A stretch of 33,488 nt of DNA, from positions 100,122 to 133,609 of the forward strand of contig JAQUDJ010000002.1 of assembly GCA_028685755.1 (NCBI GenBank). Direction: 5' to 3'. Under the pieces are notes generated by a model, which worked only from the letters and a program-made list of their open reading frames with translations, was not told the origin of the DNA and did no database searches. Shown here piece by piece: positions 1 through 8,714 of this stretch (its first letter is position 1; each line of letters begins with the position of its first letter). The position numbers were made by a program, and so were the translations under genes. Source of the DNA: Eubacteriales bacterium. Its GTDB lineage: Bacteria; Bacillota; Clostridia; Saccharofermentanales; UBA5734.

Positions 1-2577
1 GGTTACACGCCGCGACCACAAGGCGGCCCAGGTGGCTACAATCAAGGTGGTTCAGGTGGCTTTAACCAAGGTGGTGGTTACAACAACCGTCCACAGGGGG
101 GACCTGGTGGTTATAATCAAGGCGGCCCTGGCGGACCAAGCGGTGGTCCTGGTGGCTACAACAACCGTCCACAAGGTGGTCCCGGTGGCTATAATCAAGG
201 CGGCCCAGGTGGCCCAAGCGGTGGTCCTGGTGGCGGCTACAACAACCGTCCACAAGGTGGCCCCGGTGGATACAATCAAGGTGGCCCCGGTGGCTATAAT
301 CGCGCTCCAGGCGGCCCAAGTGGCGGCCCTGGTGGCTATAATCGTGGTCCAGGTGGTCCAAGTGGCGGTCCTGGTGGTTACAATCGTGGTCCAGGTGGAC
401 CAGGTGGTAGCTCAGGCGGTTACAACCGTGGCCCTGGTGGTCCCGGTGGTGGCTTTGGTGGCGGTGGTTTTGACAAAGACAAAGATCGCGCACCGAGCTT
501 CGGCAGCCGCCCACAAGGCGCAGCTCGCCCCAAACCAGTCGTACCCGTCGAATTACAAGGCAAAGATTCAACACAGCGTCCGCGTGGCCCCGAGCCAAAG
601 CGTGACGATCGTCGCGAGCCTAAAAAGGATACCCTCAAAAGCACAGCGGATATCCGTGACAAGCACAACACCCTGCGACAACAGGCTGCTGTTGTTTCGG
701 GCAAGGGCATCAATGACGCATTAAGTGATCCGAGCGTGCTCGATACACTTTACACGGACAACATCAAAGGCAAACGTGGTCGAGGCAATATGCGCCGTGC
801 TGCTGAAGCGCCGGTCCGTGCTGTTTTGACGCAAGTCTCGTTGCCGGATGCATTGACTGTTAAAGAATTCTCCGAGGCAATCAAAAAAACGTCGGCTGAA
901 GTCATCAAGAAGTTGATCAAATATGGTGTTATGGCGACATTAAACCAGGCGATCGACTTTGATACAGCATCGTTAATTGCTGACGAATTTGGCATTAAAT
1001 GTGAAAAACTCGTTGAAGTCACAGAAGAAGAAATCCTCTTTGACGATACCGATGACAACGAAACCGATCTCAAACAACGTCCACCAGTCGTTGTTGTTAT
1101 GGGTCATGTCGATCACGGTAAAACATCGATCCTCGATCGGATCCGTTCAGCAAATGTCGTATCCGGTGAAGCCGGCGGGATCACGCAACATATTGGTGCG
1201 TACACGGTCCGCGTTAAGAACCGCCAGATAACCTTCCTTGACACCCCAGGTCACGAAGCGTTTACCACGATGCGTGCTCGCGGTGCCCAGGTCACCGATA
1301 TTGCGATTCTCGTTGTTGCAGCAGATGACGGTGTCATGCCGCAGACAATCGAAGCGATCAACCATGCCAAAGCTGCAAACACCCAGATCATCGTGGCGAT
1401 CAATAAGGTCGACAAAGAGGGTGCCAATATCGACAAAGTCAAACAGGAATTATCACATTACGAGCTCATCCCAGAAGAATGGGGTGGTAACACGATCATG
1501 GTCCCAGTCTCGGCAAAAGTCGGCACGGGCATGGATGACTTGCTCGAAATGATCCTCCTGTCAGCCGATATCCTCGATCTTAAAGCCAACCCAGACAAAC
1601 AAGCTAAGGGTACAGTCATTGAAGCCAAGCTCGACAAAAACCGTGGCCCGGTTGCGACAGTTCTCGTTCAGCGCGGTACCCTCCGCACGGGCGACACCTT
1701 GGTCACCGGTTCAATCATTGGTAATGTTCGTGCAATGGCCGATGACAAAGGTAACCTCGTCAAAAAAGCTGGTCCTTCGATCCCAGTCGAAATCCTCGGG
1801 TTGCCGGAAGTCCCGGAAGCTGGCGAAATCTTCTATGCCGTCACCGATGACAAAGTCGCCCGTGTATTGGCTGAGAAACGTCGCGTCATGCAACGTGAAA
1901 AGCAGCTTCGTGCTAGCTCACATGTTTCACTCGACACCTTATTTACCAAACTCGCTGCTGGTGAAGTCAAAGATCTCAACATCATCGTCAAAGCAGACGT
2001 TCAAGGCAGCGTCGAGGCGGTTCGTCAGTCCATGGAAAAAATTGCCAACGACGAAGTCCGCGTCAAAGTTATCCACGGTGCAGTTGGTGCGATCACTGAA
2101 TCTGACGTTCGCTTAGCTGAAGTCAGCAACGCGATTGTTATCGGCTTTAATGTTCGCCCAGCCGCTAATGTTGCCGATCTTGCCAAAGACACCAATGTTG
2201 ACGTCCGTCTCTATCGCGTCATATACAATGCAATTGAAGATGTCGAAGCGGCTATGAAAGGGATGTTGGCACCCAAGTTCAAAGAAAACATCCTAGGTCA
2301 CGCCGAAGTTCGCCAGGTCTTCAAGGTTACAGGCGTTGGCACGATTGCCGGCAGCTATGTCACCGATGGCAAAATCGTTCGTGCCGCCGAAGTTCGCGTC
2401 CTCCGTGATAGCATTGTCATCCATGAAGGCAAGCTTGCTTCACTGAAACGCTTTAAAGACGATGCAAAAGAAGTGGCAACAGGCTACGAATGTGGTATCG
2501 GTATCGACCGCTTCAATGACATTAAAGAAGGTGACATCTTTGAGGCCTTCGAAATGCAGGAAATCGAGAGGAGCTGA
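1..2577 (+). CDS. infB: Translation initiation factor IF-2 (5' end outside window)
   Basis: GTPase that delivers initiator fMet-tRNA to the 30S subunit and promotes 70S joining in the cytoplasm. The reading frame is open from base 1, so the gene begins upstream; 858 residues are visible. Window residues 1 to about 155 are a low-complexity Gly/Pro/Tyr/Asn/Arg segment, followed by a basic linker and an IF2_N-type helical region (about 280-330). The GTPase domain follows: G1 GHVDHGKT at 368-375, then the GGITQHIG switch, DTPGH, NKVD and a SAK G5 motif. After it come the domain II beta barrel and the C-terminal tRNA-binding domains, ending normally at TGA 2575-2577. An internal ATG at 736 opens a shorter frame but is not the start, because the upstream frame is continuous and typical of IF-2 N-termini. 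rbfA follows after 6 nt, the usual infB-rbfA order. Identification is certain; only the N-terminus is missing. Confidence 0.98.
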   Translation, partial: GYTPRPQGGPGGYNQGGSGGFNQGGGYNNRPQGGPGGYNQGGPGGPSGGPGGYNNRPQGGPGGYNQGGPGGPSGGPGGGYNNRPQGGPGGYNQGGPGGYNRAPGGPSGGPGGYNRGPGGPSGGPGGYNRGPGGPGGSSGGYNRGPGGPGGGFGGGGFDKDKDRAPSFGSRPQGAARPKPVVPVELQGKDSTQRPRGPEPKRDDRREPKKDTLKSTADIRDKHNTLRQQAAVVSGKGINDALSDPSVLDTLYTDNIKGKRGRGNMRRAAEAPVRAVLTQVSLPDALTVKEFSEAIKKTSAEVIKKLIKYGVMATLNQAIDFDTASLIADEFGIKCEKLVEVTEEEILFDDTDDNETDLKQRPPVVVVMGHVDHGKTSILDRIRSANVVSGEAGGITQHIGAYTVRVKNRQITFLDTPGHEAFTTMRARGAQVTDIAILVVAADDGVMPQTIEAINHAKAANTQIIVAINKVDKEGANIDKVKQELSHYELIPEEWGGNTIMVPVSAKVGTGMDDLLEMILLSADILDLKANPDKQAKGTVIEAKLDKNRGPVATVLVQRGTLRTGDTLVTGSIIGNVRAMADDKGNLVKKAGPSIPVEILGLPEVPEAGEIFYAVTDDKVARVLAEKRRVMQREKQLRASSHVSLDTLFTKLAAGEVKDLNIIVKADVQGSVEAVRQSMEKIANDEVRVKVIHGAVGAITESDVRLAEVSNAIVIGFNVRPAANVADLAKDTNVDVRLYRVIYNAIEDVEAAMKGMLAPKFKENILGHAEVRQVFKVTGVGTIAGSYVTDGKIVRAAEVRVLRDSIVIHEGKLASLKRFKDDAKEVATGYECGIGIDRFNDIKEGDIFEAFEMQEIERS
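79..420 (+). repeat. Coding tandem repeats in the IF-2 N-terminal region
   Basis: Two period classes can be read directly. Units starting with TACAACAACCGTCCACA lie at 79, 157 and 238 (spacings 78 and 81 bp), encoding a 26-27 residue unit that begins [12 protein letters not shown] shorter 42-bp unit starts at 295, 337, 379 and again at 421, encoding 14 residues that begin YNR and are rich in GGP. All spacings are multiples of three, so copy-number change would keep the infB frame. The encoded segment is predicted to be disordered. Flanking bases 1-78 carry related but less regular GGYNQGG text. Confidence 0.9.
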
Positions 2578-2583
2578 TCAGCC

Positions 2584-2949
2584 ATGCAACGTTCCGACCG
2601 CGTCGGTGACGAGATTCAAAAAGTCGTGGCTGACCTGATTCAAAACGAAATCAAAGACCCGCGTCTGCCACCGATGACCTCGGTTGTCGAGGTGCGGGCC
2701 TCCCGCGACTTGTCTCATGCTCATATTTACATCAGTGTTTTAGGCAATGACCAACAAAAGAAAGATTGCGCTGCAGCTTTACGTAGTGCATCGGGTTATA
2801 TCAGGCGTGAATTATCACATCGCATCCGTTTGCGCATTGCTCCAGAACTCCATTTCATCGTCGATGAATCAATCGAGCGCGGTTTCCGCATGAACAAGCT
2901 GATTGACGAGGCGATGGGAAACATCAAAGATAATGAACCCAGCACGTGA
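2584..2949 (+). CDS. rbfA: Ribosome-binding factor A
   Basis: Small KH-fold factor needed for late 30S assembly and 16S 5'-end maturation, especially in the cold. The 121-residue length is typical. The N-terminal RSDRVGDEIQKVVADLIQNE helix and the following KDPR segment match the family, as does the central LSHAHIYISVLG strand and the RIRLRIAPELHFIVDES ending with an SIERG-like motif. The ATG at 2584 is preceded by a strong GAGAGGAG site inside the end of infB (2567-2574). The 3' end overlaps the next gene. It sits in the classic infB-rbfA-DHH-truB-ribF order, so co-transcription with infB is likely. No irregularity is seen. Confidence 0.96.
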   Translation: MQRSDRVGDEIQKVVADLIQNEIKDPRLPPMTSVVEVRASRDLSHAHIYISVLGNDQQKKDCAAALRSASGYIRRELSHRIRLRIAPELHFIVDESIERGFRMNKLIDEAMGNIKDNEPST

Positions 2950-4009
2950 TCGAATCCTTGATGCGATTCTCGAAACAGTCCGTCGCCATGGCGCGATCGG
3001 ACTGTTTCCGCATGTCGGGGCGGATGGCGATGCGCTCGGCTCAGCGATTGGCTTAGCCTTAGCTTTAAACAAAGCTGGCGCCAAAACGCGAGTTTTCACA
3101 GATGAGCCGGTCAGCAATCGATTGAATTTCATTCCTGCATTGTCGCTAGTGACTGTTCACCGTGATCTGACGCCCGACAATTGGCCGGACCCGATGGATT
3201 TGGCGATCGCTGTTGATTGCACCGAGCCAGAACGTCTCGGTTGCCGCCAACCGCTCTATTTAGAAGCGGAGGCTCAAGCCGCATTGGATCACCATGTATC
3301 TAGCGGTGAATCAGGTGGCCTCAAGATGATCGATCCAGAAGCCGCCGCGACTGGTGAGATCATGGCAGATTTAATCACGCTTTTAGAAGCCCGTTTAGGT
3401 CTGTCGTTGATGGACAGTGACTCGGCCAAAGCCCTGATGACAGCGATCGTTTCGGATACTGGTGGGTTTGTCTATTCCAATACATCATCGAGATCTTTTG
3501 CCACCGCGGCCAGACTAATGACCTTTGACCCTGATTTGCGCCAAATCACTTACCGCTTATTCGACGAAACGAGCAGAACTCGCTTGCGTCTAACGGGGCG
3601 TATGTTTTGCGATGCAACATTTCTAGCCGAGGGCCGGTTGGTCTATGCCAGCGTCGATCAGGCTCTCTTGCGCAGTCTTGATGCCTCGGATCAGGATCTT
3701 GACGGGATCATCGCCGATTTACGTAAAGTCGCTGGTGTCGAAGTGGCGCTAATGTTTCGGGAATTAGTTGATGGTGGCGTTCGCATCAATATCCGGAGCA
3801 ATGACCATTTTCATGCGGCCCAATTTGCCGCTCTCTACGGTGGTGGCGGTCACGCCAAAGCCGCCGGCATGACAATCAAACATGCAACCCTCGATGAGGC
3901 CGTTACTATTGTACTTGTAAAAGCGGGTGAGTGGCTTGAGCAGACCCCGGTCTTAACCGCTGATTCTAGACCTGGGGTCTATTATTCAGCTGCAAAACAA
4001 GGTGTTTAA
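2933..4009 (+). CDS. nrnA: DHH/DHHA1 phosphoesterase, NrnA-type nanoRNase / pAp phosphatase
   Basis: Manganese-dependent hydrolase family that degrades short oligoribonucleotides and, in many members, dephosphorylates pAp or cleaves pApA. Taking the ATG at 2933 the protein has 358 residues. The DHH-domain motifs are in order: GADGDALGS (about 29-37), AVDCTEPERLG, DHH at 119-121, and SDTGGFVYSNTSSR; the C-terminal DHHA1 domain carries GGGGHAKAAG. A TTG at 2903 would add 10 residues with no better ribosome site, so ATG 2933 is preferred; this overlaps rbfA by 17 bp. The stop codon shares one base with the truB start (TAATG). Location between rbfA and truB is the usual one for NrnA in Gram-positives. 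Whether it acts mainly on nanoRNA, pAp or cyclic dinucleotide products cannot be told from sequence. Confidence 0.93.
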   Translation: MNPARDRILDAILETVRRHGAIGLFPHVGADGDALGSAIGLALALNKAGAKTRVFTDEPVSNRLNFIPALSLVTVHRDLTPDNWPDPMDLAIAVDCTEPERLGCRQPLYLEAEAQAALDHHVSSGESGGLKMIDPEAAATGEIMADLITLLEARLGLSLMDSDSAKALMTAIVSDTGGFVYSNTSSRSFATAARLMTFDPDLRQITYRLFDETSRTRLRLTGRMFCDATFLAEGRLVYASVDQALLRSLDASDQDLDGIIADLRKVAGVEVALMFRELVDGGVRINIRSNDHFHAAQFAALYGGGGHAKAAGMTIKHATLDEAVTIVLVKAGEWLEQTPVLTADSRPGVYYSAAKQGV

Positions 4010-5106
4010 TGACGCAACAGCCAGCTAAAAAACTCGAAAAAGACGGTATTTTATTAATTGAAAAACCCCGCGATCTGACGTCGTTCGGGGTTGTTTCTCG
4101 TTTGCGTCGTTTGATTGGTGAACGAAAAATTGGCCATACAGGGACCTTAGATCCCTTTGCGGAAGGCTTACTAGCCGTTTGTGTTGGACAAGCCACTCGC
4201 GTCGTTCAGTTCATGGATACGTATGACAAATCGTACCGTGTGCGTATATTATTCGGCCAAGCGACTGATACAATGGACCTGACTGGTACAATCATCGAAA
4301 GCAGATCGTTTTTGCCAGGTGAATTAAAAGCGTTACAAGATTCAGATTTTCAAGTCATCCGAGAGGCCGTTGCGGCGTTGGTTGGGCCCTCCATGCAAAT
4401 GCCCCCCATGTACTCGGCGGTTAAAATCGACGGCCAACCATTGTACAAGCTCGCGCGTGAAGGTCAAACTATTGATCGCCAGAGCCGCCCAATTACGATC
4501 TATCTTGCCGACATTGATCAGATCGACTGTCGCCCAGAACACGATCAAGTTGAACCGTATCTAGCGCTTGACTTGACTTTGAAAGTTTCAAAAGGCACCT
4601 ACATCCGTGTGATCGCGGATGAATTAGGCCGTCACTTAGGGTGGTTTGCGCATGCGATCTCGTTGGAAAGACTCACGGTTGGTCCTTTTAGCCGTGATCA
4701 TGCGATCAGCCTCGATCAGTTAGACCTATTGTTTGATCAACAACTTGAACGGAATCTTGCCCAGAACCAGGTTTGGCAGACGTTGATCAATCAAGGACTT
4801 GTTTACACAATGGATGACGCACTCGCCGATATGCCGACCTTGAACGTGCCGATGTATCTAGCGTTGCGCCTCGCCCAAGGTCAGAACGTGGTGCTTCATG
4901 CAGGCGATCTGACCACTTTTGCCCAAACATCTTTTACCCCTGAATTTGATCTGCGTCTAGCTGTACGTTGTTCTGTCGGTTTACTTGGTGTCATACGATT
5001 GACGCTTCCTTCGGAATTAACGGATTTGCCGGTATCCCCACCGTATGGATACCGATTGATGCCCGAAAGGATATTCTTGTCGCATGAACGTCTTTTACCC
5101 GAATGA
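4009..5106 (+). CDS. truB: tRNA pseudouridine(55) synthase
   Basis: Isomerises U55 in the T-loop of tRNAs. The 365-residue protein is longer than the usual 300-315. The catalytic motif GHTGTLDPFAEGLL is present with the nucleophilic Asp at residue 48. Other family motifs are the N-terminal GILLIEKPRDLTSF, the YDKSYRVRILFGQATDTMDLTG segment, and the MPPMYSAVKIDGQPLYKLAREG loop followed by KGTYIRVIADELG. The extra length lies after the core, around residues 230-290, before a C-terminal TruB_C/PUA-like part (NVPMYLALRLAQGQNV). The start overlaps the previous stop by one base, and the 3' end overlaps ribF by 23 bp, so translation of the block is probably coupled. Confidence 0.96.
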   Translation: MTQQPAKKLEKDGILLIEKPRDLTSFGVVSRLRRLIGERKIGHTGTLDPFAEGLLAVCVGQATRVVQFMDTYDKSYRVRILFGQATDTMDLTGTIIESRSFLPGELKALQDSDFQVIREAVAALVGPSMQMPPMYSAVKIDGQPLYKLAREGQTIDRQSRPITIYLADIDQIDCRPEHDQVEPYLALDLTLKVSKGTYIRVIADELGRHLGWFAHAISLERLTVGPFSRDHAISLDQLDLLFDQQLERNLAQNQVWQTLINQGLVYTMDDALADMPTLNVPMYLALRLAQGQNVVLHAGDLTTFAQTSFTPEFDLRLAVRCSVGLLGVIRLTLPSELTDLPVSPPYGYRLMPERIFLSHERLLPE

Positions 5107-7327
5107 CACGTGGGACCTCACTGTTCACAGAGGCGTTGCTTTAGGTTTTTTTGACGGTGTCCATCGCGGCCACCAAGATTTAATTAGAACCCTTGTTTAT
5201 CTTTGTGAGCAACGGCACTTAAGGCCAACCGTTTTTACGTTTCCTGAACATCCGCTCGTGACGATATCGCCAGAAGGCCAATTCCCTGGCTATCTTTCGA
5301 CTCTTGAGCAACGGATGCAGCGCATTGCCGATACAGGTATCCAAGAGGTTTTTTTACAGGACTTTACGACAGCGTTTGCCGCGCTGCCGCCGCTTGAATT
5401 TCTCAATTCCATCTTAAAAGACCATCTGCAAGCACGCCTTATCGTCGTCGGTAATGACTATCGCTTTGGTTATGAAGGTGAAGGGGACCTCGTCCTTTTG
5501 CGAGCGTGGGCGGCTGAACACCAGATCGAAGTGGTCATCGTTCCAGAGGTCAGACTTTATGGTGAAAAGGTCTCGAGCTCGCGGATTCGGCGCTTAATCG
5601 CAGCAGGGGATACCCAAATTGCTGCAAGTTGCTTGGGATTGCCTTTTCAGATGACCGGCCATGTCGTTGAAGGTAAAAAACTTGGCCGCAAACTCGGCTT
5701 TCCGACGGCGAATATGGCCATTTCACCAGATCTTGCAGTCCCGGCTTTTGGCGTCTATGTGACAAGGACTCGGGTTGGCAATCGAATGTATGAATCGATT
5801 ACCAATATTGGGATCCGCCCAACCATTCAAGATTCTGCCCCCAAACCGAATATCGAATCATTTCTTTTTGATGCGGATTTGGATCTTTATAGTCAAGAAA
5901 TAACCGTCGAATTTCTATACCGCTTACGCCCTGAGGTTATCTTTGATTCGTTACTTGAGTTAGCCGAGCAGGTTGAAATCGACCTTTTGCAAGCTCGTGA
6001 CTATCACCGGACGGCTGAACATGGATACGAAATTACCCGGATTAACGGCACGCCAGTCCGTGTCCTCAAAACGACACGCTTTGCTCAGGCCACCGCTATT
6101 TTGACCTTCCGGCTTAAAATCACACGAGCTGAAGCAAGTCTCTTTTCGATGTTGTCACGCTTGCTGACGGCCTCTTGTCAGCGTTATCCGACGCGGTCTA
6201 GTTTGTCAGCAGCACTCGACAGTCTTTATGGCGCAAGCATCGAAAATGAAGTCAGCAAAGACGGAGATCTGTTAAGTCTACATTTTGCGGTCAATGCCCT
6301 CATGAATTGGACGAATCAAACATCACCCTTTGCTGCCGCGCTAGATGTCCTATTTGACTTGCTCGAAAAACCAGACTTTGATCAAGATGGACATTTCACA
6401 GAAGCGATGTTTGCAGCAGAGCGAGATGGCTTGCGGATGGAATTGCTATCCCGCCAGAACGATAAAGCAAAGTTTGCCCTCGATCAATGTATGAACCGGT
6501 TATGTGGCGACCAACCTGCTGGACTGCGGGCGTCAGGTGATTTGGTGACGCTTGAAACGATTCAACGCGAGGACTTAACGGCAGCATATCGCCGCCTCAT
6601 AACAGATCTTGATTTTCAAGTATCAATTGCAGGCAACCTTTCCAATGACCTTATTGAGCACTTGTTTGAACGCGTCCGTCAATTGCGGACCAACACGCCG
6701 GTCTTGCCCGAAGCGCATGAAGCCTATCGGCCTGTTTACTTGCTGCGCCCAGGTGCCTTTAGCGCACAGGCGCTTGACAACAAAAATTTGCGCGAGTCCA
6801 AACAAGTCGAACAAGCTCGGATCTGCCTAGCTCTTACCGGACTGAAGCCCTATTTCAGCCATCAATCAATTATTGATACCGTGATGAATTCAATGCTTGG
6901 CGGTGATGTTCACTCATTACTCTTCGATGTCGTGCGTGAGCAAATGGGTTTAGCCTACAGTGTTTACTCTGTCAATAGTCGTTATCTTTCCACGTTGCTC
7001 GTGATCGCTGGCGTCGCACCTGACCGTGTCGATGAAGCCTTAGCTGCTATCTTGGAACAAGTCAATAATCTCAAGACTGGCACATTTTCACCCCGCTTAT
7101 TTGAACGGGCAGTGACCCTCGTAGAAAGCACGATTCGCACAATTCCGGATGACTTAGATAGCTTGCTCGCCCACATGATGAACGGGGTGACCCTCGGTCG
7201 GACTGTATCTATTCATGACTCGTTGAGTTTACTCGAGAGTGTTACGATTGAACAAATCATTGAACGAGCAGGGCATCTCAATGTGCAAAATAGCTATATC
7301 CTGACAGCAAAGGGGGAGACCCTGTGA
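5084..7327 (+). CDS. ribF: Fusion: RibF riboflavin kinase/FAD synthetase + inactive M16 (YmfF-like) domain
   Basis: A single 747-residue frame holding two proteins normally made separately. Residues 1 to about 307 are a complete RibF, which makes FMN and FAD from riboflavin: adenylyltransferase motif GFFDGVHRGH at 21-30, the SSSRIRRLI motif, and flavokinase motif GRKLGFPTAN at 201-210, then NIGIRPT and the usual C-terminal helix ending near QARDYH. About seven residues later (from Y315) an M16C-type domain of about 430 residues begins and runs to the end; its SLYGASIENEVSKDGD segment and VREQMGLAYSVYS near the C-terminal third are typical of YmfF-like insulinase relatives. The zinc motif HxxEH is absent; the equivalent helix reads MLSRL (356-360). 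Start ATG 5084 has GAAAGGA upstream and overlaps truB. No separate ATG or GTG start exists in frame at the junction; a TTG at 5987 lacks a ribosome site. The next gene, an M16 with an intact motif, overlaps by 4 bp. Confidence 0.93.
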   Translation: MNVFYPNDTWDLTVHRGVALGFFDGVHRGHQDLIRTLVYLCEQRHLRPTVFTFPEHPLVTISPEGQFPGYLSTLEQRMQRIADTGIQEVFLQDFTTAFAALPPLEFLNSILKDHLQARLIVVGNDYRFGYEGEGDLVLLRAWAAEHQIEVVIVPEVRLYGEKVSSSRIRRLIAAGDTQIAASCLGLPFQMTGHVVEGKKLGRKLGFPTANMAISPDLAVPAFGVYVTRTRVGNRMYESITNIGIRPTIQDSAPKPNIESFLFDADLDLYSQEITVEFLYRLRPEVIFDSLLELAEQVEIDLLQARDYHRTAEHGYEITRINGTPVRVLKTTRFAQATAILTFRLKITRAEASLFSMLSRLLTASCQRYPTRSSLSAALDSLYGASIENEVSKDGDLLSLHFAVNALMNWTNQTSPFAAALDVLFDLLEKPDFDQDGHFTEAMFAAERDGLRMELLSRQNDKAKFALDQCMNRLCGDQPAGLRASGDLVTLETIQREDLTAAYRRLITDLDFQVSIAGNLSNDLIEHLFERVRQLRTNTPVLPEAHEAYRPVYLLRPGAFSAQALDNKNLRESKQVEQARICLALTGLKPYFSHQSIIDTVMNSMLGGDVHSLLFDVVREQMGLAYSVYSVNSRYLSTLLVIAGVAPDRVDEALAAILEQVNNLKTGTFSPRLFERAVTLVESTIRTIPDDLDSLLAHMMNGVTLGRTVSIHDSLSLLESVTIEQIIERAGHLNVQNSYILTAKGETL

Positions 7328-8667
7328 ACGCAAGTCAAACCACCCACTTGACGACTGACCACCACGCCTTTACCTTGCTCGAAACGGTCGATCCGCTGAC
7401 CAGCCATGTCATGCGTACCTATCGTCATCGATCGGGTTTTCTGGTGAAAATATTGCCTCGGCCTGGGTTTTCACGCCGCTTCGCCGCGCTAACCGTACCG
7501 TATGGGTCCATCCATACAACCTTCGTACGTGAAGGACTGACGACGACTGTCCCGGATGGTAGTGCGCATTTTCTCGAACATTGTGTCTTTTCAAGAGATG
7601 AGCAAGGGGGCTTGTTAGGTCGTCTTTCGGCGCTCGGTGCATCAGCCAACGCTTATACGAGTCACACGCACACGATGTACTATTTTTCCAGTGTGGCATC
7701 ATTTAGTGAAGGTTTAGAACTCTATCTCGACGCCGTGCTCAATCCCTACTTAGAAACAGATCGTATCGACGTGGAACGGCCAGTTATATTGGCTGAGCTT
7801 GACCAGTATCTCGACGATCCGGATACAGTCTGCTATGTGCAACTTTTGAACAGCTTGTACCATAATCACCCGGTGCGCCAAGACATTGGTGGCACCGCAG
7901 CGTCAGTCAAACAGATCACCAGCGAACATCTCAAGTCTGTTTGGTCAACTTTTTATCAGCCGGGAATGCTATCCCTAACACTTGTTGGCGATTTGGAAGA
8001 AATGCAAATCCTCAAAAGCTTAGGCGCGCGTCTCGCGACCGCGCAACCGGTGCGTGGCCAAGCCGTTCTCGACACCGAACCGGAAACCCCTGAAAATCAA
8101 CCTGTGATCAAAGCGATGGATGTTTCCGCACCTTCTTTTTTAGTCGGGATCAAAGATCCAACTATTTTACCGCAACATCCGCTCGAAGGTCGGGAGCTCG
8201 TGCTGCGACAAAGGATGGCGCGTCTTGCCTTTGACACCCTTTTATCACCTGCCTCGGCATTGTATGAAAAACTTTTTGAGCGTGGCCTAATCAATGATTC
8301 ATTTGGCTATCATTACGCCTGTGAACCAAACTTTGCGTTCCTAGCGGCAGGTGGCGAATCGAAAGATCCTCAAGCTGCCGGGGAGGCTTTGATTATCGGC
8401 TTGCAACATGCGTGGCGCCAAGGCCTCGATCCGGAATTGTTCGAGATCCAAAAACGAGCCGCCGCCGGTGATTTTGTTCGCTCGTTAGATTCAATTGAAC
8501 ACAGTGGTCTCGTCCAAGCGCAATGCAACCAATATGGACTCGATCTCTTCGATTATCCGGCCCTCTATGATAAGATGAATGCCGAAACGGCCATGCAACA
8601 GCTTGGTTTTCTCGGTGATCCGGCAAGCTACACGATGTCAATCATTACCCGCCAAAGTGAAGACTAG
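7324..8667 (+). CDS. M16 zinc metallopeptidase (YmfH-like, intact HxxEH)
   Basis: Insulinase/processing-peptidase-fold protein of 447 residues. The inverted zinc motif is H82-F-L-E85-H86, and a likely third ligand, E158, lies in the AELDQYLDDPD segment about 72 residues later, at the spacing expected for M16. SALGASANAYTSHTHTMYYF between them matches the substrate-strand region. The GTG start overlaps the preceding TGA by 4 bp and has a strong AAGGGGGAG site. M16 proteins of this type work as pairs of one active and one inactive subunit; the inactive partner here is the C-terminal half of the preceding RibF fusion, so a heterodimer is inferred. Bacillus YmfF/YmfH are the closest known arrangement. 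Substrate is unknown; secreted or membrane peptides are possible, though no signal peptide is seen here. Confidence 0.92.
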   Translation: MNASQTTHLTTDHHAFTLLETVDPLTSHVMRTYRHRSGFLVKILPRPGFSRRFAALTVPYGSIHTTFVREGLTTTVPDGSAHFLEHCVFSRDEQGGLLGRLSALGASANAYTSHTHTMYYFSSVASFSEGLELYLDAVLNPYLETDRIDVERPVILAELDQYLDDPDTVCYVQLLNSLYHNHPVRQDIGGTAASVKQITSEHLKSVWSTFYQPGMLSLTLVGDLEEMQILKSLGARLATAQPVRGQAVLDTEPETPENQPVIKAMDVSAPSFLVGIKDPTILPQHPLEGRELVLRQRMARLAFDTLLSPASALYEKLFERGLINDSFGYHYACEPNFAFLAAGGESKDPQAAGEALIIGLQHAWRQGLDPELFEIQKRAAAGDFVRSLDSIEHSGLVQAQCNQYGLDLFDYPALYDKMNAETAMQQLGFLGDPASYTMSIITRQSED

Positions 8668-8714
8668 CAACTGCCCAGATAGCCACCTTGAAAAACCTTT
8701 TGGAGGAAATAGAT

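Noticed and set aside
32-724. Long open frames on both strands over the IF-2 repeat (for example 32-724 + and 62-598 -).
   Set aside because: Repetitive GGN/CCN text keeps all frames free of stops. The frame in phase with infB is the real one, and the others have no family features or ribosome sites.
5987-6025. Separate start for the M16 half at TTG 5987 or ATG 6021.
   Set aside because: TTG 5987 has no ribosome site and lies inside the last RibF helix; ATG 6021 is in a different frame from the M16 homology. A fusion is the simpler reading.
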